64,000 bases of DNA, taken from contig NZ_BBYA01000010.1 of the NCBI RefSeq assembly GCF_001050275.1, positions 186,001 to 250,000 of the forward strand, written 5' to 3'. The notes beneath the pieces were generated by a model. The model was not told the origin of the DNA, made no database searches, and was given only the letters and a program-made list of their open reading frames with translations. The translations under genes and the position numbers were made by a program. Positions 8,944 through 17,164 of this stretch are shown one piece after another (positions within the stretch are counted from its first letter, which is position 1; each line of letters opens with the position of its first letter). Source of the stretch: Leptolinea tardivitalis. GTDB lineage: Bacteria > Chloroflexota > Anaerolineae > Anaerolineales > Anaerolineaceae.

Positions 8944-11292
8944 ATGATTAAAGTACACCTTGACCAAAATCAATTATTCCAGCATAGAAATACCACTATA
9001 GTTAGCAATTTTAGTGGTTATGTTTCCACTTATGCCATTATTCTTCGAATAATCGAAGATAAGGGTGATTCTACGATCGTTGTTTCAAATATTGCCATAT
9101 TTCAATGGCTAAAAAATATGGCAAACCGTTATCCAGATGGCACATTTGTTTTTGAAACGATTGACGCACGGGGTACATTGGCACAGCGCTGGGCGCTAGA
9201 TATTCCTACTGGTGTCACTAATGATGATATCCAAGGTGCCGGTCTCCTCTCGCTGGATTTACATCCCCAACCGGGTTTCAGCTTCGAAGATGTCCTTCTG
9301 GCGCATTTTTACGCCCCTATTTTAACCTCGACAACTTTTCCCCTTACCCAATTGGTTACATTGTTGAACGCAGTTAAACTGGAACAATGGAAAACAAACC
9401 TAGCTATCCCCTTATTGGCGCGCATCCTGCACACCCGCATGGAAGGATGGAAAAGCAAAACCCACTCCAGCGAGCAGCACCAGTTAGTAAATCTTTTTGC
9501 TGCTGATCCGGCGGGTCTCAAGCTGCTGCTGATGCGCTTCCGCGTGCTGCAATGGTATCCTACGCTGGGCGAAGTGCTGATGGGTGAGACCTTTCACCTC
9601 TTGCGGCTGCTCAAACTGCAACTGGACGACCTGGCGGTGGAAGAAGCCAGTATCCCCGAAACGATTCTGCAGGTGACCTACTTTCTCAATAACCAGCAGC
9701 CGCAAAACGCGGAGGAGCTTTCCGCCCTGCTGGAGCGAATGAGCGGGCTGCTGGCGGTGGAGTTCGAAACCATCGAAAAATATCTGCGAGACCATCCCGA
9801 TTGGATTACGCCGGAATTAATTGAACAAATCGAGGATAAGTTCAGCGGTCAATCTCTCCGGCTCGCTCGAAAAATAGCGACCTTGCGCGGGTTGATCCGT
9901 CCACCCAAGCCCGGAACCCCAGATCTTAACTGGAATGTGGACACCATGCTTTCCTGGACGACCGAGTCCTACCTGCCATACCAGGCCTGGTGTAACCGCC
10001 AAGAACAGTTTGACCCTGACCTGTATGCCATCGGCGACCGTTTTTCGGAATGGTTGATGCAAAATTGGGATAACATTCATGCCAATTCCAAACGCATGGT
10101 TTTCAATATCCTACCCAATAAAGCAGCGGATTTAAAACGCGCTGGAGTAGTGAACCTGGTTTTGGTGATCGATAACCTGGGTTGGGCTTTCTCGGAAATG
10201 CTGCGCGATCTGTTCCAGGAACGCGGCTATTTTCTGGCCGGCGCTGAGCCTTATATGGCCATGCTCCCCAGCGAAACGGAAATTTCCAAAAAATGCCTAC
10301 TGGCCGGAGCAGTGGGGTATCAGGCGATTGACGATAAGACCTATAAAGGCATGATCGAAAAAGGGTGGGTGCCTTATTTCAACGATAACGCCTTTCGCTA
10401 TATCAGCGATATCGGCAGCTTGAGTGCGATCGAAACCATCGACGCAGCTTCTTATGTGGTTAATTACCTGGCGGTGGATAAAGCGCTGCACAAATCTGCG
10501 GATGAAATCGGCATGCCTCACCGGGACCATATTCATCACCTGCTGGAAAAGCTGGTTGAGAATACGATCTTGTTTATTGAGAAGCATGGTTTGCAGGAAA
10601 ACATTCGCATTCATGTTGTCTCTGATCACGGCTCTACCCGTATTCCTGCCATGGTGCAGAATGACCTTGATCCGGTATTTTTCAAAACAAACGGTTTTGA
10701 TGCCCGTTCACACCGCTACGTAATTGTGAGCAATGACCGATTTGCTGGCTTGGCTGATAACCTAAAACTGGATTGTTTCTTTTTGCCAGCAAATGATTTT
10801 ATGAACCCGGAAAATGTTTTGTGCGCCAGGCGCGGCAACCGTTTTATTCCCACCGATAAGGATTTTTACGTTCACGGCGGGCTGCTGCCCGAAGAAATCA
10901 TAGTTCCGTATCTGGTTTTTGAACCGGCCACCGTCTCAACGCAGGACTTAACTGTTTTGCTCAAGAAAAATCAATACCGTTACCGCATGGAAACGATTGA
11001 ACTGGAAATCGGTAACCCCAATGATTCCGCTGTCGAGCAGGTTCAGGTCAACCTATTGAATGGGAATGTGGAAAGTGAACCTGTCCGGATAGCCTTATTG
11101 AATGGTAAGAAAAATATGGCGGTCCAGATCAAAGCGCGCTTCAAAGTGACCAGTATCCTTGAAGAACAGAACAGCCTGCACATTCGAGTTCGGTTCCACG
11201 CCCATGGTGAGCAGCACACTTTCGATGTGCAGCCCAAGATCATCATGAAGAAGATGATTGAAGAGAAAAGTACCAATGTGTTTGACGATTAA
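8944..11292 (+). CDS. pglZ: BREX alkaline-phosphatase-fold protein PglZ
   Basis: A 782-residue protein with the PglZ domain of the alkaline phosphatase superfamily: a first metal-site strand VLVIDNLGW with Asp near 410, and a later VVSDHGST with Asp561 and His562. A C-terminal beta-rich tail (about 640-782) follows. PglZ is the defining protein of BREX/Pgl systems and acts with BrxC and PglX. The gene begins 47 bases after pglX with only a weak ribosome site. Its first 250 bases remain AT-rich like the pglX 3' end, and then composition returns to about 52% GC, so the putative exchange tract reaches into this gene. Substrate is unknown. Confidence 0.85.
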   Translation: MIKVHLDQNQLFQHRNTTIVSNFSGYVSTYAIILRIIEDKGDSTIVVSNIAIFQWLKNMANRYPDGTFVFETIDARGTLAQRWALDIPTGVTNDDIQGAGLLSLDLHPQPGFSFEDVLLAHFYAPILTSTTFPLTQLVTLLNAVKLEQWKTNLAIPLLARILHTRMEGWKSKTHSSEQHQLVNLFAADPAGLKLLLMRFRVLQWYPTLGEVLMGETFHLLRLLKLQLDDLAVEEASIPETILQVTYFLNNQQPQNAEELSALLERMSGLLAVEFETIEKYLRDHPDWITPELIEQIEDKFSGQSLRLARKIATLRGLIRPPKPGTPDLNWNVDTMLSWTTESYLPYQAWCNRQEQFDPDLYAIGDRFSEWLMQNWDNIHANSKRMVFNILPNKAADLKRAGVVNLVLVIDNLGWAFSEMLRDLFQERGYFLAGAEPYMAMLPSETEISKKCLLAGAVGYQAIDDKTYKGMIEKGWVPYFNDNAFRYISDIGSLSAIETIDAASYVVNYLAVDKALHKSADEIGMPHRDHIHHLLEKLVENTILFIEKHGLQENIRIHVVSDHGSTRIPAMVQNDLDPVFFKTNGFDARSHRYVIVSNDRFAGLADNLKLDCFFLPANDFMNPENVLCARRGNRFIPTDKDFYVHGGLLPEEIIVPYLVFEPATVSTQDLTVLLKKNQYRYRMETIELEIGNPNDSAVEQVQVNLLNGNVESEPVRIALLNGKKNMAVQIKARFKVTSILEEQNSLHIRVRFHAHGEQHTFDVQPKIIMKKMIEEKSTNVFDD

Positions 11293-11342
11293 CATCAAGC
11301 CTTCATCCGCCAAAGATGAAGATCTTGTCCAAGGAGTGAGTG

Positions 11343-13412
11343 ATGGAGACATTTGAACAAAAGGCAGTAGACGTTTTTAGCGAAATTGTGATCAATAAGT
11401 CTTTTGTGCATAAAGCCGGTTTTGGCAGCCGGGCAATTCCTACCTATGTGCGGGAGTGGATCATCTCTCATTATCTGGACGACAGCACTGAATTAACGGA
11501 AACAGCGCGCCAGAAAATAGCCGGTTTTGTTCAGAAATATGTTCCTGATAAAAGCCAAAAAGAAACGATCAAGAACCAGCTTTTTGAACAAATGGAAGTT
11601 CAATTCTTAGACAATTATTCTGTTTATGTAAATTTGGAAAAAGGTGATCGGTATCTCAATATTCCATTTTTAGATGAAAGTGCTGCGTTTGCGATCCCAC
11701 AAATTATTCAAGATAATGAAATGTTGCTGAGTAGCGGACTTTGGGGGGTCGGAAAACTTTATTATGTCCCCAAGAACGATGATAATCCGCGTGGGCAAAT
11801 CTGGATGCGCGAATTCCGGCCCTTTCAATTGGCTAATATGGATTTGGAGTATTTTCGAGAATGCCGTAAGAGCTTTACAACCCAAGAATGGATTGATTTT
11901 CTGATTTCTTCGATGGGTTTTAATTACAAGCTCTATACCCAAAGGCAAAAGATCTTATTGGTCTGCCGGCTTATCCCGATGGTTGAACCGCGTTACAACC
12001 TGGTGGAACTGGCCCCGAAAGGGACCGGAAAGAGTTTCGTCTTTGAAAATATGTCACGGTATGTAGCCGTTCGCTCGGGTGCAATTTCACCAGCGGTGCT
12101 ATTTTTCAATGATTCACGCAAGACCCCTGGATTAATCACCCGATATGACAGCGTAGTGATTGACGAAGCTCAAAAAGTCAAAGCGGATACATCCGGCGAA
12201 TTGACCGCCCTGCTGAAATCTTACCTCGAAGCCGGCCGTTTCGCTCGCGGGAGCGCCAGTTCCATCAATGCGGAAGCCGGCCTGGTCATGCTGGCGAACA
12301 TCGACCTGGACCAAAATAAACGGCCTTTGAACGAACAGGTAGGCTTGTTCCGTGTTTTTCCGAATTTCCTGCGTGAAACCGCTTTTATTGACCGTTTCTC
12401 AGGGCTGCTGCCTGGATGGGATTTACCCAGGATTAGCAAGGATACACCTTCCAAGACGATGGGGCTCAAGGGGGATATCTTTGGTGAAATTCTGCATTCC
12501 CTGCGTAGTGACATTAGTTATCGAGATTACGTTAAAACAAACATGGAACTGCAAAACTGTGACGATATGCGTGACAGCAAAGCAGTCGAAGCGGGAGCCA
12601 CAGGTTTGCTGAAAATACTTTTCCCAGATCAAGACCCTACGGAAGAGGAGTTTTACCTATATTGTGCCAATCCGGCGCTGGAATTACGTCAACGCGTCAG
12701 GGATGAATTATGCAAATTAGATCGGGAATATGTTCCGGTTACTTTCAACTCAAAGATGCCTGATGAATTCCAAAGAGGGCACAGGCTTGTTAATTATTCC
12801 GATCCAAGTTCAATACCTGTCCCTACTGTATCACAACCTGTGCCAGAGCCACCCCCTGCTGCTGCGGATGAAGATGAAGCAGAGGTTCTACGATATTTTG
12901 GCGCTACTGAGGAACCGGCACCTAAGCCAGAAAACGGGTCAGAATTGACTGCAAAAACCATTCACATACGAGAGGGTGAGACTGGTTACAGCTACCAGAA
13001 TTTGTTTGGACCTTACCTCAGAGGTGCTAAAAAAATCTATGTGACTGACCCCTATGTCCGATTGGAATATCAACTCCGGAATTTTATTACGTTTGCTGGA
13101 ATCATCGATACCACTGCCGGCCAGGTGGAATTGAAACTCACCACTTCTGCCGAAGATGCCTACCAGGAAAAGATCCAAGAACAAAAGTTTAAAGAGATCA
13201 GCGCAAGTCTGGCTCAACATGGGATACTTTTTACTTTTGAATTCGATCCAGTCATTCATGACCGGAGTATCAAGGCAGATAATGGTTGGTGCATTTATCC
13301 GGGGCGCGGCTTGGATTTCTATCAAAAACCTGATTCAAAGTATGAATTGAGTGAAATCGATCAGACCAAACGGAAATGTCGGGAGACAGATATTATCTTC
13401 CAAAATGCATAA
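11343..13412 (+). CDS. brxL: BrxL-like AAA+ ATPase with a non-Lon C-terminal domain
   Basis: A 689-residue AAA+ protein. Walker A is APKGTGKSF near residues 224-232, and Walker B is SVVIDEAQK near 270-278. The N-terminal two thirds match BrxL-type 'Lon-related' proteins of BREX loci, which bind DNA and assemble as rings. After a Pro/Glu-rich linker (about 490-535) the C-terminal 145 residues contain IHDRSI...GW.IYPGRGLDF, a pattern like the MIT C-terminal (phospholipase-D-like) domain, and I see no Lon Ser-Lys protease core. A GTG at 11340 is possible, but the ATG at 11343 has AAGGAG six bases upstream. It is the sixth gene of the BREX operon. Confidence 0.72.
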   Translation: METFEQKAVDVFSEIVINKSFVHKAGFGSRAIPTYVREWIISHYLDDSTELTETARQKIAGFVQKYVPDKSQKETIKNQLFEQMEVQFLDNYSVYVNLEKGDRYLNIPFLDESAAFAIPQIIQDNEMLLSSGLWGVGKLYYVPKNDDNPRGQIWMREFRPFQLANMDLEYFRECRKSFTTQEWIDFLISSMGFNYKLYTQRQKILLVCRLIPMVEPRYNLVELAPKGTGKSFVFENMSRYVAVRSGAISPAVLFFNDSRKTPGLITRYDSVVIDEAQKVKADTSGELTALLKSYLEAGRFARGSASSINAEAGLVMLANIDLDQNKRPLNEQVGLFRVFPNFLRETAFIDRFSGLLPGWDLPRISKDTPSKTMGLKGDIFGEILHSLRSDISYRDYVKTNMELQNCDDMRDSKAVEAGATGLLKILFPDQDPTEEEFYLYCANPALELRQRVRDELCKLDREYVPVTFNSKMPDEFQRGHRLVNYSDPSSIPVPTVSQPVPEPPPAAADEDEAEVLRYFGATEEPAPKPENGSELTAKTIHIREGETGYSYQNLFGPYLRGAKKIYVTDPYVRLEYQLRNFITFAGIIDTTAGQVELKLTTSAEDAYQEKIQEQKFKEISASLAQHGILFTFEFDPVIHDRSIKADNGWCIYPGRGLDFYQKPDSKYELSEIDQTKRKCRETDIIFQNA

Positions 13413-13422
13413 GGGGGACGTT

Positions 13423-15012
13423 ATGGCAAGTTGGGTTGAAGATATTATCCAGGCATTGAAGAATTTGGGCGGGCAAGCCACTTTAGCCCAAATCTATGAA
13501 GAAGTAAAAAGGATTAGAACTGAACCTTTACCGGATACATACAAAGCAAGTATCCGAGAAAGGATTGAGGCTCACTCATCAGACTCTTCAAATTTCAAAG
13601 GTACGGATCACTTTCGGAAAGTGGAGAAAGGTGTTTGGGCTCTTAGGGACCATGCAGAAGTTGGATCGATAGATGTTGGGGTAGGACACCAAAGTCAGGT
13701 TTCCAATAGTTCAACTTCGATCCAGGGAAAGGATGAGTCAATGTCAACATGGATCGAAGATATTAATCAAGCACTAAAAAACCTCGGTGGACAGGCTACC
13801 CTTACCCAGATCTATGAGGAAGTGAAGCGGATTCGGCAAGGAACGCTGCCGAAAATGTGGCAACACATTATTCAAGACACAATATATCAACATTCATCTG
13901 ATACCCAAAAATTTCAAGGCAATGATTTGTATCATAAAGTGGATAAAGGGGTTTGGGCGCTTCGAAACCATACGGCTGCCCCACAACCCGTTCATCAAGC
14001 TTTAAAACAAAAAGATGCTGTTCCGCAAAACTATCTCCCCCCCGAGTCTTTCGAGGAAATTGCAAATATTCTAAGGACGATTAAGCAGTATCGAGATTAC
14101 CAACATCCAGATTCGCCTTCCTGGAAAGAATATGTGGATGAGTTTTTTCATATCCTGGGTTTTTCTACGAATGGAAAAAGTCAGCGCCTCATGACTTTGA
14201 GTCTTATGGGAACTAACCACACTCCCAAAGCTATTGTTTGTTACGTAAAGCCCGGAGAAAATTTTGACGAAATTACCCCTGGTTTAGAATGGGAATCCTA
14301 TCTATTTTATGCTGCAAAATTCCATCAAATTGATTGGGGCATATTAACAGATGGTCTACGGCTTAAGATCATCCATTTCAAAGATCAAGACAATAAGCAA
14401 CCGTCCTATTGGCCAGACCTTGATGGGATTGTCTGTCAAGAAAAGCTTGATACTTTTTGTTCGGTCTATAAGGTGTTTTCTTTTATCAAAGGATATGACG
14501 GCAAGCCAGCAATTGCGCAAGGGAATCAAAAGAAGTCACAACAGGGTCAAAATGATGGGGAGTTGGCTGAGCGGCATGTTCTCCGCCTGAAATTCTGGGG
14601 GGAGCTGCTTGAAAAAGCAAAAGCAAAGACAAAACTTCATGCCAAGGTCTCGCCAGGAATAGAGAATTGGATCAGTGCCGGCGCTGGGAAAAGCGGTCTT
14701 GGATTTAATTATGTTGTACGAATGGATGACGCCCAGGTGGAGTTGTACATTGATAAAGGTGAAGCCGAATGGAACAAAAAAGTTTTTAACACTTTCCTGC
14801 AGCAGAAAGTAGAAATAGAAGGACTCTTCGGCGACCCGTTGGATTGGCAATTACTTCCAGATAGACGAGCAAGCCGTGTTCGTTATGTGATTTCAGGTAT
14901 TGGATTGAAAAACGAAGATCAGTGGGATGAATTACAGGGTAAATTAGTCGATGCAATGATAAGACTTGAAAGAGCTTTTCGGTTAGTCATTGCCAAGGAC
15001 ATTCCGAAATAA
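13423..15012 (+). CDS. DUF4268 protein with two N-terminal winged helices and a PglX-like domain
   Basis: A 529-residue protein with clear modular layout. Two tandem winged-helix repeats occupy residues 1-78 and about 107-182; both start with W[VI]EDI.QALKNLGGQAT and end with KGVWALR[DN]H. A central domain (about 215-350) aligns with the PglX N-terminus (YRxY...SWKExVxE...LGF...WGxLTDG). The C-terminal 140 residues match DUF4268, a family found in restriction contexts. The ATG at 13423 has AAGGGGG just upstream and gives a start aligned with the first repeat; an in-frame ATG at 13351 inside brxL is less likely. Probably a DNA-binding, nuclease-like accessory of the BREX operon; the activity is unproven. 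Confidence 0.72.
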   Translation: MASWVEDIIQALKNLGGQATLAQIYEEVKRIRTEPLPDTYKASIRERIEAHSSDSSNFKGTDHFRKVEKGVWALRDHAEVGSIDVGVGHQSQVSNSSTSIQGKDESMSTWIEDINQALKNLGGQATLTQIYEEVKRIRQGTLPKMWQHIIQDTIYQHSSDTQKFQGNDLYHKVDKGVWALRNHTAAPQPVHQALKQKDAVPQNYLPPESFEEIANILRTIKQYRDYQHPDSPSWKEYVDEFFHILGFSTNGKSQRLMTLSLMGTNHTPKAIVCYVKPGENFDEITPGLEWESYLFYAAKFHQIDWGILTDGLRLKIIHFKDQDNKQPSYWPDLDGIVCQEKLDTFCSVYKVFSFIKGYDGKPAIAQGNQKKSQQGQNDGELAERHVLRLKFWGELLEKAKAKTKLHAKVSPGIENWISAGAGKSGLGFNYVVRMDDAQVELYIDKGEAEWNKKVFNTFLQQKVEIEGLFGDPLDWQLLPDRRASRVRYVISGIGLKNEDQWDELQGKLVDAMIRLERAFRLVIAKDIPK

Positions 15013-15093
15013 AAGGCGGGATCAAAAAAACAAGTTTTTGAGATAATCCTTGTGGTTTTTTCTCAACAACTTATTTTTCTCATAAGGAAAATC

Positions 15094-15891
15094 ATGGGCG
15101 CAGCCATCCGTAAACTTCAGAAAAGAAAAAAAGCAAGAAAAATATTATCCGAACTAATGGAAAATCCAGAACATGTTTTGGTAATCCATTACTCGTGTGA
15201 GAGCTTTTATGATCGCCCGAATGGTACTTCTCCAAGAATTACTTCCATTGCTGTCAGAAATTTTGCCTCGGGTCAAACAAAATCGTTTTCTGTTCATCAA
15301 ATAGCTGAACGACGAAATTTATTAAATACTATTGATCAAGAGTACGATGTTTTTGAAAAAGAAATGCTGGATGAATTTTATGAATATGTTCATGCTCACA
15401 CCGGTTTCAAATGGTTACATTGGAACATGAGAGACATGAATTATGGTTTTGAGGCCATAGAACATCGCCATAAAGTCTTAGGAGGGAAACCTTCAGAAAT
15501 TCCCGAGCAGAATCGAATTGATTTGAATCGATTATTGATTGATATATATGGTGTAGGTTATATAGGTCACCCACGACTAACGAAATTAATAGAGTTGAAC
15601 AAAATTAGCGATAAAGACTTTCTTACCGGCTCAGATGAGGCACAAGCATTTAATAATAAAGAATATGTACGGCTTCATTTTTCGACATTACGAAAGGTGG
15701 ATATTTTAGCTAATATAGCTGACAGAGCAGATCAAGGTTTATTAAAAACAAATTCTTCTTGGAAAGATGCCCTAAAATGTATTCCTCAAATGACTGGAGA
15801 ATGGTTTAAAGAAAACTGGTTAGCTAGTCTTATATTAGGCTTTGTAAGTATCATAGGATTAATAATTGGATTAATTCAATTGGTCAAATAA
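15094..15891 (+). CDS. Tail-anchored protein of unknown function, first gene of the PIWI cassette
   Basis: A 265-residue protein I do not recognise. A soluble domain of about 235 residues (HYSCESFYD near the start, WLHWNMRDMNYGF in the middle) ends in one hydrophobic helix, LASLILGFVSIIGLIIGLI, so it is probably anchored to the membrane by its C-terminus. The pattern faintly recalls a DEDD-type exonuclease fold, but the acidic first motif is not clear, so I do not call it a nuclease. A GTG start at 15052 is possible; the ATG at 15094 with TAAGGA upstream is better. It lies 13 bases before the next gene and is AT-rich compared with the BREX genes, so it belongs to the following genes rather than to BREX. 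Confidence 0.6.
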   Translation: MGAAIRKLQKRKKARKILSELMENPEHVLVIHYSCESFYDRPNGTSPRITSIAVRNFASGQTKSFSVHQIAERRNLLNTIDQEYDVFEKEMLDEFYEYVHAHTGFKWLHWNMRDMNYGFEAIEHRHKVLGGKPSEIPEQNRIDLNRLLIDIYGVGYIGHPRLTKLIELNKISDKDFLTGSDEAQAFNNKEYVRLHFSTLRKVDILANIADRADQGLLKTNSSWKDALKCIPQMTGEWFKENWLASLILGFVSIIGLIIGLIQLVK

Positions 15892-15904
15892 TTGGGGGTG
15901 TTCA

Positions 15905-17164
15905 ATGAGTGGCAAATTATATAAAAGTACGATTTATGAATACGCTCAAGCACTACAAGTACTTGAGCTGGTAAAAGTAGAAGCCTTAAGCCCGTATCTG
16001 GCTAGTCTATTAGCAATAATTTTTAAACACTCGGAGAAACAAAACTGTTTAGAAGAAATTCGTGAATGGTTGTTCAATTACATTACACCATACTTATATT
16101 CAGATCCAAGGGATCAAGCAGATTTGCGAGAGAAGACTTTAGCAATTTCCACATATTACTTAGTGGAAAATCCCAATGATCAAAAGTATTTACTCCCTAA
16201 TGAATTTCTCAATAGGTACCTGGAATATGCAAGCAAACAAGATTGGTATGGAGATTCATTTTTAGCTTTTACTGTTGGCTTACTATATGACAGAAATGCT
16301 ATCCATGAAAATGCTCTAAGCTATTTCAATCAGAGATATATGACTTTCCTAGCCCAGCAAGATATCCAAGCGATCAGTCAAGCATTGTTCTTAATCCCCG
16401 CCTTAGAAGAATCAACCAAAGAATCGGGACTTAATATAATCCGAACATCAATTGCGAATCCATATGCGCAAACTTATGAAAAATCTTGGGGATTAATTGG
16501 TATATCAAAGTCCATTAATCAAAGCGACATTGAATCGCTATTCCATTTAAAAACCATGCTGTACGAAGAACTTGCTCATATGACAACCTCGTTTTTTTCT
16601 GAACTTATTTCCAATGGCATCAAAAGCAAATATGGGCAAAGCGATAAAACAAACAGAGACATAGACCACGATGAGAATCGTGTATTGGTTGAAGAGGATA
16701 TCGAAGAAACTCAGACTAATCAATCTACAGATATTGATGTTGCCGAATTAAGCTTGGTCACTTTAAGCACATTATTGTCAGATACCTTCTTCAATCTAAG
16801 CATAGTTGGAATTCCCGAAAAACAAATTATTGAATTCCTCGACTACGAAAACAAGAATGAAAAGGGATTTGTTCAAATATCAAGGTCCGCTAATGTTATT
16901 GGGAATATATTGGCAATCGTATTCACTTTTCTGGCTGGAATATTAGCCAGTATTTACCTTTTTGGATTAAGAATTGAAAACAATCAAATTGTATTTACTT
17001 CGACTCCTGCGTTAAGTGATTTGCTTATTCTACCTGTATGGGCGGATTATCTGCTCTCCCAAATTCAGGCAGTCTCTCGTGGCGAAAGTGCACTTGAAGG
17101 AATGAAGGAGATACCATTGTTACGACATTTGCTCCACTTCAGGAAGAAAAAGGAGATCGAATAA
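15905..17164 (+). CDS. Membrane protein of unknown function, partner of the PIWI protein
   Basis: A 419-residue protein with no family I recognise. The first 230 residues look alpha-helical and repeat-like; an acidic, low-complexity linker (about 250-280, rich in Asp, Glu and Thr) follows. A strong hydrophobic helix, GNILAIVFTFLAGILASIYL, sits near residues 333-352, and a basic tail (RKKKEIE) ends the protein. GGGGG lies ten bases before the ATG. Its stop codon shares one base with the start of the PIWI gene (TAATG), which means tight translational coupling, so the two products probably work together. A membrane effector or scaffold is an inference from this coupling. Confidence 0.65.
   Translation: MSGKLYKSTIYEYAQALQVLELVKVEALSPYLASLLAIIFKHSEKQNCLEEIREWLFNYITPYLYSDPRDQADLREKTLAISTYYLVENPNDQKYLLPNEFLNRYLEYASKQDWYGDSFLAFTVGLLYDRNAIHENALSYFNQRYMTFLAQQDIQAISQALFLIPALEESTKESGLNIIRTSIANPYAQTYEKSWGLIGISKSINQSDIESLFHLKTMLYEELAHMTTSFFSELISNGIKSKYGQSDKTNRDIDHDENRVLVEEDIEETQTNQSTDIDVAELSLVTLSTLLSDTFFNLSIVGIPEKQIIEFLDYENKNEKGFVQISRSANVIGNILAIVFTFLAGILASIYLFGLRIENNQIVFTSTPALSDLLILPVWADYLLSQIQAVSRGESALEGMKEIPLLRHLLHFRKKKEIE

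Noticed and set aside
15052-15093. GTG start that lengthens the first PIWI-cassette gene by 14 residues
   Set aside because: No ribosome site before it, whereas the ATG at 15094 has TAAGGA at a good distance.
15094-15891. DEDD exonuclease assignment for the tail-anchored protein
   Set aside because: The general pattern is faintly similar, but the first acidic motif (D-x-E) is not evident, so the call would be a guess.
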